This document shows positions 33,468-43,925 of a DNA stretch of 64,000 nucleotides, piece after piece. Source of the DNA: Mariannaea sp. PMI_226 (Eukaryota; Ascomycota; Sordariomycetes; Hypocreales; Nectriaceae); NCBI GenBank assembly GCA_024336345.1, contig JANFOG010000012.1, positions 186,001 to 250,000 on the forward strand, in the 5' to 3' direction. The notes beneath the pieces are model-generated. The model had not been told where the DNA came from, searched no databases, and was given only the letters and a program-made list of their open reading frames with translations. Each line of letters starts with the position of its first letter. Position 1 is the first letter of the stretch. The position numbers were made by a program, and so were the translations under genes.

Positions 33468-36285
33468 AAGCGAGCGATTTCTCCTTTCAGCAGCTATTTT
33501 CAGTCAATTTATTTTACTTCAAGGTAATGCAGCGTATTGTGAGATGATCGACTGATAAATGATTAGTTTTTGTGTTGTCTTCACTCTGTAAATCAGTCAG
33601 GTCCCCCCTATTTAGTCGGTGAGAGAGTTGTGGGCTTATTTTTGTTTTTAGAGACCGGTTTGTCTTCACCCTCACCGCACTTTGTCAAGCGAGTGAATAG
33701 ACCCATGTCTCTCGATGTGTAAGGCCATAGACCTGAGCTTGTTTTTAATTTTCATGACTTGGCTTGAAAGCCTTGTGCTCATTCTCTCTAGCCGCAGAGG
33801 GAGGTGATTGACATGGGGTCTTTACCCAGGACGAGGGTTCGGCAGAAGCTTGCTACTCAAGCCCCGTTAAAGCCCTGATTGGTGGTTGATTCGATGCCTT
33901 ATGAGATTTGGTTAGTTTGCTGCAAGATTTGGCAAGTGCAAGAGGCGCTCCCGGGGGGAGGCTGATTTGGCATGATTCGACTGGCTCGCTGAGCTTCAGC
34001 CAGGTAGTTGCAGACGAATACAGGGATCACGGGGAAAGAATTTTCCTACGTTAGTCACTGAAAGGATAGCATGGCTTTCTCTCAAATCCTTGTTTGATAA
34101 AATCAATACAGAAACTGGTCAATGAAACCCACTATGCAAACCTTTGCGGACGACCAATGGCTGTGTGGGCACTTTGAGTTCCTCCTGCAGAGCCATTAAG
34201 GGTTAGCCTCGACTGATTCAAAAAAGCATGCCACTCCTCTGTTCGAGTATTGTTGTTGGCTAGTTGATGTATAGTCTTGAGCGGCCTCTCTTTAGCAGGC
34301 GTCGTGAGAATACATTTCTACTGTTTTTATGACTGGCCGGAATTAAAGCGAGACCAATCATCTACTTGGAGTGAGACCGCAAGACTTATGGTTATTATGT
34401 CTCATTCCACAATTTTCAACACAGTATTATCTGTGTTTGGTTGGCCTGGATCGCGGCCAAGGTTGAAGCATAGATATAAAACTGACTAATTAGACGGAGG
34501 AGGTTCGCGACTAGTTTGCGCCACTGAACTGGATTCATTTCAAAATTTATAAAGAAGAGGAATAGAGGTGCATTCAATTTACTCTCTTAAGTCTCTTCAG
34601 CCAGAAGTCCGTCTCCCTTAGATTGAGATGCCCAATCAATGAGATGGGTATGTCTTCTACAGATGGTAGAGGGATATTGTATCAATTCATTGTCATCCAA
34701 ATAGCTGCAGCAAACCTTCGGGTTCCAATACCAGTATAAAATAGCTCTGCAAATTTTCTAGGACTTGTGATTGGTTTAATTCGGTGCTCTGGTGACGACT
34801 TTGCTCGAGTGCATTGATTATTCGAGATTCATACATAACACGAACTTTGACAATGCAACTTCAGCTTAGAAGCACCGATTTTAAGACCGGCTTGACATCG
34901 ACATAGCATTTGTATGTACCTTTCTCGTTTGGGTGATTTTGTGTCGTTTGTGACTGGCCTGATATATAATGAACGACCTACTCTACTTTGACCTCTTGTA
35001 TGGACGGTACGTGCTTGACGTATCCGCGATTATATGTTGGAGCATCGCAACAGCTGGGCTCACGAGATTCCACTCTTTTCTGTTTGAAGGCAATAAAAAT
35101 GAAAGCATTTAAAGCTAGTTTTCAAGTTAGTTTTTATTTTCGTCTAACAACCAAGACTCAAATTCCTTTCAGGATATTACTTGAAGTTAAGAGGTCGGCG
35201 AGGCTACAGGGTAGGTTCTCAGCGACTTCGGCGACGAGATGCCGAGTTTTATATGTGAATTGTAGCACGTGTCGCTACATGGATTAGACTAAAATCCTAC
35301 GGATGCTTTTCGTAGGATACTAGAGCATTCTTATTATAACAATGAAGACCTTGAGAAGAATGAGGAGTATCTACTTCCAAGGTTTCGAGGATGGAAATCC
35401 GCTCCCAGCTTGAGGTCTCCGTAATCTTGCACTTGATGACCAGGCATGACGAGAACAGATGGAACTCAAAAACATCTTGTTCTTGGCGGCACTCGCTATT
35501 TGATTCAATAAATGTTTGAGATAATCCTGCGGTAGCAGCTCCCGCTGATACCTCTCATAGACTCGATTCGAACACATTGGAAGAACTAGATGACGGCAAG
35601 AAGTAAGTAAACATTATCACGGCATATCAGAAACAACTTACGAATGAATATCGTAATAGAAATCCAATCGGGTTGACCGGATAAACGATATGCATGACCA
35701 CAAGGTTAACTCTTGCCTATCCGTCCGCATGAAGTTATACCCATTTCAGAGGGATTCTTACGCCCTTTGCAGCTCTTATGATGTGCCACCCTCCTATATC
35801 GCTTCACCGACTGCAAGGTTCGTCACTCTGCGACGCCTTGACACCGGCATTTTAGTCGATTTTGCTTTTCTAAAGCTTTCTTTAGTACCTTTTTTGGGGG
35901 GGTTTGTTATTTTAGACGTCATGAAAAGGGCGTAGAACGTGCGGGGGGAAGACCGGCTGTGGAAGCCGGTGGCATGGACTGCAAAATGAAGGGAAATAGA
36001 CAAGCGAGGACGGCTTGACCTGCACCTAAAAAGTGTTTAGCTCGTCGAAGTTCTAGCCATGTGGTTCGAAAAAAAATGGTGTACTATGTATGTATGACTC
36101 CGACCGGAGCGGGCCCACCATCCGGGGAAGAGGGGGAAAGATTTTGTATAATATCAAAGTCGGTAAGAAGGATAATCAACTTGAAGTCTGCATCATCTGT
36201 ACAGACCTGGCTTTCAATTCTTTTTTTTTTCCTTAAGCATCAAGATTTCTTGACAGGAATTTCAACATATTGGGCTTCAATTGTG
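33468..36285. other. Gene-free block, AT-richer second part
   Basis: AT-richer sequence running up to the MFS gene, with no ORF of note. It carries a small hairpin near 35300. The last ~250 bp probably hold the MFS promoter and leader. Confidence 0.45.
35294..35318. repeat. Short perfect hairpin
   Basis: ATCCTACG (35294-35301) pairs perfectly with CGTAGGAT (35311-35318) around a 9-nt loop. A GTAGC...GCTAC pair occurs about 25 bp upstream. Possibly a relic of a transposon end; no larger element was found. Confidence 0.6.
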
Positions 36286-37864
36286 ATGGGTATTCCTGAA
36301 GAGACTGGCCAGGTTGCACAGGAGCAAGTTGTCCGCCCGACATCAAGGTCGGGATGCGATTCCGATGCCGATCAACAACGCGAAGAAAGTGGTCGCAATG
36401 GTGATCTCGAGCGAATTGCATCAACTGCTACACTGAGAAACCTCGAATCGAATTGGAGAGGATGGATAAGTGTGCTGGGGTCCTTTTTGTTCCTGGTGCC
36501 ATCTTTCGGTAAGCAAGCTCGCACCAGTCGCTGCAAAACGAGCTCCCCTTATCGGACGAAGGCTGACGCTGACAATGGGTTTTGGATGATATCAAGGCTT
36601 CATGAGTTCACTAGGAACTGTTCAGACCTACCTATCAATTAACCAGCTGCATGAATTCTCGACGGGAGAGGTAGGATGGATCAGCAGCGTCTATCTCTTT
36701 CTTTCCCTACTCTTGAACATCTTCGTCGGTCCGATCTTTGACATCTATGGACCTTTGGTCCTCGCCCCTCTTGGTGCTGTGGGAGTTATTGCCATGTACC
36801 TGATCATGGCTGAATGCAAAACCTACTTGCAATTTATGCTATGCCTCGGTGTCTTCGGGTCCATAGGCTCCGCAGTAACGATGGTTGTCGCCGTGTCCGC
36901 CGTGGGCAAGATCTTTGTCAAACGCCGAGGCTTGGCCATGGGGCTTGCCTTGACGGGGTCGTCAATTGGTCAGGTCATTTATCCAGTTATCCTGAAAAGT
37001 ACCTTCCCAGCTCTTGGGTGGAAATGGTCCATGAGGATCCTGGCGCTCATGGCTGCCGGTGCCATGGTTCCCGGCGTGTTATGCTTCGTGCCATATATTC
37101 GCCATTCTCCAAGCAGAAGTAGCCAACAGAGACCGAAAGGTAGCGTACTGACTCTCCGGGCATTCAAAAACCCGGCGTTCAACCTTGTCACAGCGGGAAT
37201 GTTTACGCTGGAATTCATCATATTTGGGTCCGGAGCTCTCTTGCCGACCATCGCAACTGGAGCCGGGTTTTCACCCGAAAACGCCTTTGTCTTGCTCTCC
37301 ATCATCGGTGCAACTTCGACTTTTGGTCGAGTCATTCCTGGTATGGTAGGGGACCGACTGGGGCACTTCAATGTTATCCTGTTCATGATGACTTTTACAA
37401 TCATCAGCATGGGAACCATCTTCGTCCCCTTTGTATCGTCGGCCCCGCTGCTGTATGCCTTCTCAGCACTCTGGGGATTTGGATCTGGCTCCTTCTTGTC
37501 AGTTACTCCAGGTAGGTTATCATGTCAAGACCTTGGAAGGGTATGAAATTGCTTATTCTGACCTTACGTAGTGTGCATCGGAAAGACTTGCGATGCGAAG
37601 GAGTACGGGACGTTTTATGGTAAGGTGTCAATACCCCCTGAACTCGGCAGAAATATGACTGACATTGTACTAGGAACAATGAACTTGGTCGTCAGTGTCT
37701 CGCTGTTGATCTCTCTTCCCCTGAGCGGTATAATGCTGGACAACATGGGCGGACAAGCTCTTGCTGGTCTCTATATTGCCATTTTGTTTTTGGCAGCAGT
37801 TTGTTTCTTTGCAGCTCGGGCGCTACTGATTGGACAATGGTTCTCTCTAAAAACAATTATTTAG
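36286..37864 (+). CDS. MFS transporter, monocarboxylate (MCT/MCH)-type
   Basis: Four exons: 36286-36508, 36597-37511, 37572-37619 and 37674-37864, predicted 458 residues. Introns are 88, 60 and 54 nt, all phase 1, with donors GTAAGC, GTAGGT and GTAAGG. The short hydrophilic N terminus is followed by NWRGWISVLGSFL, then GFMSSLGTVQTYL, the usual start of fungal monocarboxylate-porter homologues. About twelve hydrophobic segments follow, with a loop KRRGLAMGLALTGSS between helices 4 and 5 that is typical of the family. The substrate cannot be read; relatives carry monocarboxylates, riboflavin or nicotinate-like acids. The third intron is a multiple of three without a stop. The gene converges on the Nudix gene. 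The frame is open upstream to 36061, but family length favours Met at 36286. Confidence 0.87.
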
Positions 37865-38400
37865 CTGACATATACGCTGTCGTTTGAACAGGACGCTTCT
37901 TTGGCTTTTTTTTTGTTGGGGTTTTATTTCTTCATGATTGGGCGAAAACTGGAACAGAGAGAGGGCTGGCGAAAATTAGGACATGCGAATGTAATGTCGG
38001 CGTCCGAAAGGTTTCGAGGAATACGTTGATTTAGAAGAAGAGACCTGGCTTTTGCAGAAGAAAAAGAAAAGAATGGTGAGGGGTTAAAAGAGATCGGGGA
38101 GGATGATATAAAAATAATGACCCTGTAATAGGGAAGGGGAACTGCAGATCGATCTGGAGACATGGCTATGAGGCATCGGGGCCGGATGTTTTGTTGTGGC
38201 AAAATTATATTTAAAAAAAGGGGAAGATTAATTTAAGAACAATATAGCTCAAATAAACGAAAAGAACGATGAAAGGTACGGATACGAGTTCTATGGTATT
38301 GTAAGTTTGTGTTTTGCAACGTATCAGATGGGTTATTGACTTATTCTTCCCCTCTCTTGTCTAGGTGATGCTCGAACAGACGTATTATTAATTAGTGTCT
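37865..38400. other. Convergent 3' spacer, MFS and Nudix genes
   Basis: Both flanking genes end here. AT-rich, with T and A runs (37906-37916, 38211-38219) consistent with 3' UTRs. No gene seen. Confidence 0.5.
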
Positions 38401-39075
38401 CTATGGTCTGGAATCGATTTTGTTCTCTTTGCCCGCTAGGTGCATTTGATACCCTTGTTCAACCAGTTTTCGTATGATTGCGTTGGCTAGAGGGATCTTG
38501 CGGTCGCCGATGGCCTCGACTCCGACCTCTTCCACCGTTGCCCAGATAAAGTCTTGATGCTCATTAGGATCTAGCCGCACTTCCTGGCCCTCAGCTACAT
38601 CCACCTCGAATGAGAACTTGCAGAAAATGCGCTGTCCCGTCCGGTTCGTGAAGACGGCGCCAGGCTTGCCGTTGAAACCATCCGGGATGACGTGCCGGAT
38701 GTGAGTCAGTACCAAGCCTGTCTCCTCCCAGAGCTCGCGCGCGCAGCCGTAGAGAACGCTGGGGTCTTCGTCGTCGACGGCGCCGCCTGGGATCTCCCAG
38801 AGATTGGGCATGCTGTCGTGGGCGGCGCGTTGGACGAGCAGGATCCGGTTCTGGCTGTCAAAGACTAGAGCGCCTGATGCACAGCCGTTCCAGGTCTTGT
38901 TGTTGTCTCTAAGCCATTGGGGGCCAGGTACGTTCCACTCTGAGACAGAGGGGTCAAAGGTGAAGTTGAAGTCGGGAACGGCACCTTTGGTTGGTTGATT
39001 TTCTGTCATGGTTTTTGTTGGGAGCTGCTTTTTGGTCCTGCGTGAGCTTGGCTGAGGAGTTTGAGCGATATCCAC
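38401..39075 (-). CDS. Nudix hydrolase
   Basis: A single exon of 224 residues. Nudix enzymes cleave nucleoside diphosphates linked to another moiety, using divalent metal held by the box Glu residues. The box here reads GGAVDDED...RELWEETGL at residues 97-121. The RELWEETG half is canonical, but the first half has one extra residue and Asp104 where Glu is usual (or Glu103 with altered spacing). NLWEIPGG before it and ILLVQRA upstream are typical of the MutT/ADP-ribose-pyrophosphatase-like group. Met23 (MTENQ) is an alternative start; the first 22 residues are basic. The gene is divergent from the F-box-like gene. Substrate unknown. Confidence 0.88.
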   Translation of the reverse strand: MDIAQTPQPSSRRTKKQLPTKTMTENQPTKGAVPDFNFTFDPSVSEWNVPGPQWLRDNNKTWNGCASGALVFDSQNRILLVQRAAHDSMPNLWEIPGGAVDDEDPSVLYGCARELWEETGLVLTHIRHVIPDGFNGKPGAVFTNRTGQRIFCKFSFEVDVAEGQEVRLDPNEHQDFIWATVEEVGVEAIGDRKIPLANAIIRKLVEQGYQMHLAGKENKIDSRP

Positions 39076-39353
39076 AGCTTCGTGTGGCTTACAGACGGAG
39101 GGTTTTATAGGTGGTTTTGAGGCTATGCAATGCCTATAGGTGTAGTCATGGACCTTGACTCACTGCTGCTACTGCTGTTGCTGCCTAATAATTCAATGGA
39201 TGATTTCCACTTGACACACACCAATGCAATCATCCCAAAGAGCTGAGCCAGTTGAATTTCCAACTTGTCTTGTTTCACCCGGAGAGAATGGGATTAAGTC
39301 ATGATAGGGGACATTCAACATAACATACCTAGGTAGGTAATTAACTCCATACT

Positions 39354-39395
39354 ACAGATTACAGATTACAGATTACAGATTACAGATTACAAATT
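39354..39395 (+). repeat. Tandem 7-bp repeat (ACAGATT)
   Basis: Five perfect copies of ACAGATT and a sixth with one change (ACAAATT). Read directly. Confidence 0.92.
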
Positions 39396-39498
39396 ACATA
39401 GTACTAGGTAGGCCAAGTATGTACGTACCATGCAGCGTCCTGAGCAGTTATTTAAGGGACGATGTGCCTTTCACCGCTATTCACCGCCCAACAATGCG

Positions 39499-39538
39499 CC
39501 AGGGCGCCAGGGCACCAGGGCACCAGGGCACCAGGGCA
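39499..39538 (+). repeat. Tandem 8-bp repeat (CCAGGGCA)
   Basis: Five copies with period 8; the first has CG at its end instead of CA. GC-rich, unlike the 7-bp repeat 100 bp upstream. Confidence 0.9.
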
Positions 39539-39829
39539 AGGATGATGCAATAATACACCAAGATGCGGCGCGGATAGTGGGACGCACGCAGGGGGAATGC
39601 AAAACGAGACGGACAAGCAGGGATGAGTCAGCTGGGCTCCGCTCCAAACGATCTTCTCAGACAGAGAGGAGAGGTTGATGAGAGGGAAGACAACGAGACA
39701 CTTCGTGCTGTACTGTACTGGATGAAGTTGTTTAGTGGGGTGGGCAATAGGGACGGGACGGAGAAAAAAAAAACAGAGCTAAGAAAAAAAAGAAAAAAAA
39801 AAAAGGATACGTACTGCTAATTCTGCTCT

Positions 39830-39843
39830 GGTACCTAGGTACC
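39830..39843. repeat. Perfect 14-bp palindrome GGTACCTAGGTACC
   Basis: A self-complementary 14-mer made of the TACCT/AGGTA unit that recurs in many spacers of this window. It could be a protein-binding palindrome or a compositional motif. Confidence 0.8.
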
Positions 39844-40123
39844 TGTAATGGGCACAGGAGGTAACACCGATGGCAGAGAAAAGAGATACTTCCTTGATTC
39901 CGTCATATTTTCACTGCCAGCTTGGACATTTAAAATCATCTCCAATCTTTTGTTCCTCTTTTTCCCGCTTTCTTTCCCTCTACTTTCTCTCTCTATTTTC
40001 TCTTTGGGATACCTTATTTGTTGTTATATCCCAACCCTCCCCATTCCCATTCACATCCCAATCTCCTCACTATCTCTCATCTGTCTATAACAACTACCTC
40101 ACCTCACCTCACCCTCACCTTCC

Positions 40124-40162
40124 ATGCTTTCTTTGCATAGCTACCTACAAACAGACAGATAA
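40124..40162 (+). other. Possible uORF in the F-box-like gene leader
   Basis: ATG to TAA in 13 codons, 68 nt before the main start and downstream of the CT-rich zone that likely contains the transcription start. Confidence 0.3.
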
Positions 40163-40230
40163 ACTCGGGCCCTTCTTAGCCCCGTTTACATTCTCTCTCT
40201 CCATCTCTCTGTCTCTCTCACTCTCGCACA

Positions 40231-41675
40231 ATGGCCGTCATCTTGAACCTTCCCTGCGAAATCATCGCCATGATTCTGCGGAATCTCGAGAGCGTTCGTG
40301 ATCTTGTCTCGCCAGTCTTGACGTGCAGGCACTTTTACTATTCCTTCCTGGCACACCCGGACATCCTCGCCAACCTCATGCGAGACACCATCCCGGAGAA
40401 TCTACTACGTTACTCGGTTGCTGCCGCCGAGGCCATGCATTATGCCGACTCCCCTAGTGATGATACTGTCGCCGAGTTTGTCGATGCACTGCTCCATCAC
40501 ACCGACCAGGCCACGGGCAAGCTACGTAGCCTGCCTCTTGGACGGGCTTTGAAGATGGAGCAGACGTACACTGTTGTTGATGCTCTGGTGCATGACTTTG
40601 CCAGTGAGGATTGGAAGCGCTTCTCCGGCTCCAATTCTGAAATGGCCCAGGATTCCCAACTGTCGGGTGCTGAATATTTTCGCTTCTGCCGTACATTCTA
40701 CCGTTTGGAGATGTACATTGGTCTCTTCCGTGATAAAGGCTCACACTCTTCAAGTAGCCAGCGGATTAACAACAGAGAATACCTACTGTACCTATCTCGA
40801 CTCTCTCCATGGGAGCATGAACAGCTCATCAGCGTCTACGACTACCTGGAAGTGCACTTTCTACGAGGTAAGCAAGCCATCACCCCTTAATCCAAAGACT
40901 TTGGTATGTTGGCAAGTAGAATACTGACCGAGTGCACTGTAGCCTGTCGTGACATATTATTTCACGATGTCGAAGTGGGCAAGCACATGCTAGACTTTCT
41001 GAATTCAGGCACTGGATGGATTCAATGGAGTGTATGTTCATCTCTTTCCCCCCTTTTCCCATCTGCATCAATGCATGCACACAGATAAACAGAGCCTTGC
41101 GCGGATTTACTAACGAGAGTTTTCAGATATCACAAGGTCTTGAATTTGTCTACAAGCTGATCCACGAGTCATGTTATGACAAGAAGCTTGCGATGCTTCG
41201 GTCAACCTTCACCTCACCCCGAGGAACCCTCCGTGTGGCATTTGAAGAATACCTAATGAAGGCGCAAGACGAGATGGAGAACAACAACAATCCTTGGCTC
41301 ATGAATTTGACAGTGGACGACATCAAGTCCCTGGCCCCCTGCGCGGACAGGGAAGACACCGACGACGGCCCACTTGCGGCGTGGAGATACGGTCATCGGT
41401 CATGGGCCGTGGGTGGGTGGAGCATGCTGACCGAAAACGCCGGGCTCCGAGAAAGGGCCTACGTGTTTTGGGATCTGCAGCGCATCGAGCGCTGGAAGCT
41501 GCTCAGCCTCTACCCGTCTATACCCGAGCACAGCACTGGTGCCTTCACCAAGCAGGAGTACCAAGCCATCATGGAGTCAATGAGAGAGAGACTCCTCATT
41601 TGGAAGAAGGGCGGACGAGGCTATTGGACCAGTGGCGATTTCAGCAGAATCGAATGGCCGACTGTCACAGCTTGA
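40231..41675 (+). CDS. F-box-like domain protein, fungal
   Basis: Three exons: 40231-40867, 40943-41031 and 41127-41675, predicted 424 residues. Introns are 75 and 95 nt with donors GTAAGC and GTATGT. The N terminus (LNLPCEIIAMILRNLESVRDLVSPVLTCR) is an F-box-like helix-loop-helix in which Leu-Pro is followed by spaced Leu/Ile. F-box proteins bind Skp1 and present substrates to the SCF ubiquitin ligase. The rest is helical with no recognised repeat such as WD40 or LRR, as in many orphan fungal F-box proteins. The C-terminal part contains an acidic loop and WRYGHRSWAVGGWSML. The start ATG has a strong CACAATGG context. Substrate and partners unknown. Confidence 0.82.
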
Positions 41676-43925
41676 TTCCGTTGAGGGTTGCTACTCCAGA
41701 TCTCTACTTTTTTATTGGTGGAGGAAGAGCAATCCTATGAGAGAGGGTGTGGTGGGGAGGGAGGATTTTCGGCAATCAAGCGAGCAAATGAGTTTTCTTT
41801 TTCTCTAGGGGACGGTTTTGAAACCCCCCATTCGGTTCATTTTTCTTACTGTCAACGGAGGATATACATATGTACCTACATCTGCACACGATACCCCAGC
41901 ATTTCTTGGAATAGCCTTACCTACTGAAATCCCCGAGGTTACTCTCGGTTCAAATCTTGGAAGACATCAAAGTCGTTTCTCAACAGACAAATGTCCCTCT
42001 CCCCCCCACCGTGACATTACATGACAACTGGCGTCTTCAGCTGACGTCACAGGAGCTATGGGGGCGCTCCGTAGCTTGAACACCGTCGAGGACACTAAGC
42101 TGGAAGTAGGACATTCCGTCTCCCCGAGACAAGCCCAAGATGCTCCCGAGTGGGCAATAGGCTAAAAGCAAAGGCCGCAAGGCCGATCTAGCAAGGCAAA
42201 ACAAAGCAAGGAGCGATGGCTTGCGTCGAGAACACCCTCCCAGTCTCTACGTACATAATATAGTGCTAGAGTTTGACGCGAAGCCATGGATCTGTGTCGA
42301 TGAATGTAGCTCAATGGGAGGGTCCCCCCCCCGCCCCCACCGACTAAGGAGAAGGAAGAGATGAGATTGGGTGCAGAAGAGGCAGTATTGCAGTGCTATT
42401 GGGCAAAATATTCGCGAGGAGGAGCCCACATATCTCGTGTGTGTCTCATCAGTCCTAATGGAGAGTGCTGCGGTAGGGTACATCACTTTGAGGTGCAAAA
42501 ACGCTTGTGGCGGCAACCAAAAACGCTTGTCAGGTAATTACAGTACCAGAGATACTCCGTACCCAGGTGCGAATTACAGTTTTTACTTGTAGGTTCGGAA
42601 TACAGGTTCAATACCCAGGTAGACGGTTACGAAAAGCATCTGACCTAGCTCTTGTTGTGATGGGAAAACCCTATATCTTTATCTCGTTTGGCGTAAGCTT
42701 ATTTGGCTGGTTTGTTGCACACTTCGGGCAAAGTTCGTGATCTGTTTTGTTATATGGGTTCGGGATCTCGGGAGATCTGGCTTTCAATGATAGACGAGAT
42801 AACATCTGGCTGCTTCATCGTTATGCTCATCACTTTGAAGGGATTGGTGCATTTGACAGGAGCGGAGAGGAGTGGAGGGAGGGGGAAAAGGGAAGGGATA
42901 AAGTTGTCCGAAGGTGGAACTTCCGGGCTCTTGACTTGTATGGTAAGTGAGGATGCCAATCAAGGGACCCTCGGGAAGAATGTACATACAACAAGTAGTG
43001 AACGCTTGACAGTTGCAGCAATGATTTGCTTCTGCTTCGTCGTTGGCCTCCTCCTTTCGTGGGGGGGGGAACGTTCGTATGCGGCAAGTGAGCAAGCGAT
43101 CATGTAAGCTAAGATTGCTGACAAAGGACAGCTTATAACTACAATGCAGCCCTCTGTACACGGTTTTTGATGGTATCCAAGGCCGGAGCAATCTTGGTTG
43201 GTTGGTCATGCTTGCATGAGAACTGGATTGGTGGATTGGGCCGATCCAGAACTCTGCAGAGTAACGCGGGGTTGTGATAGAAATAAGAATATGGAGTAAT
43301 AAAGCATATGTGAAAAGAAATAGTGCTGAGTGGAACCAATCGGGTTTAATAGTTGGTTTTCTTCAAGTAATTCCCTTTTTATTATTATTTTGTTTATTTC
43401 ATGATTCGTCTGTTTCATGAAAATGATAGACCAGTTTCTCTCTGTATTCTGTGTCGTGTGCTCACTCACCTCATTAACAAGTACCCTCATCAAAACGACC
43501 AACCAAATCCAACAGCAAGGTCCGCTATACATCCACTACCTCTGCAATCTGTCTACTCCCTACGGGCGGAGGGAGGAGAGCGGCACAAAGCCCCTCCCCT
43601 CCCCAAAGTCCCCTATAGCTTGTCTGATCGCTCCAACTTTGTGCAATTCTTGGTAGGACGATCAGGGGGAATATTCTTACTCTAGATTTCGCAACTCTGA
43701 GCTGCAACTTTGTCTCTCTGAGAAGGGGGAACAAAAAAGGAGAGTCGCTTGGAAATCGGATTTCGGGATTGCTTGTGCAACTTGCTTCCTAGGGACGTGA
43801 CGTGATGTGACATGATTTCCGTTGATGCGACCCTTGCCCACCTCCAATTCGTTGGCACCCAATCGCCTATACTGACTATAACTCCGTAGCTAAGTTTGTT
43901 ACTCTAGCCTGGCGCTGTTGGATAG
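41676..43925. other. Spacer between the F-box-like and nitrilase genes
   Basis: 2.25 kb with no supportable gene. It contains homopolymer runs of C/G (42326-42333, 43064-43070) and TACCCAGGT-type motifs near 42560 and 42612. Short ORFs on both strands show no domain likeness. Confidence 0.5.

Larger units (their letters stand above)
39076..40230. promoter_or_regulatory. Repeat-rich divergent spacer, Nudix (-) and F-box-like (+) genes
   Basis: 1.15 kb shared upstream region. In order it holds a 7-bp tandem repeat, an 8-bp tandem repeat, long A runs (39763-39804), a 14-bp palindrome, then a strongly pyrimidine-rich zone (39940-40230) with CCTCA repeats that probably contains the F-box gene's transcription start. 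A 13-codon uORF lies at 40124-40162. Confidence 0.55.

Noticed and set aside
36061..36285. In-frame upstream extension of the MFS transporter from Met at 36061
   Set aside because: It adds 75 residues unlike any family N terminus; Met at 36286 gives the normal short hydrophilic start.
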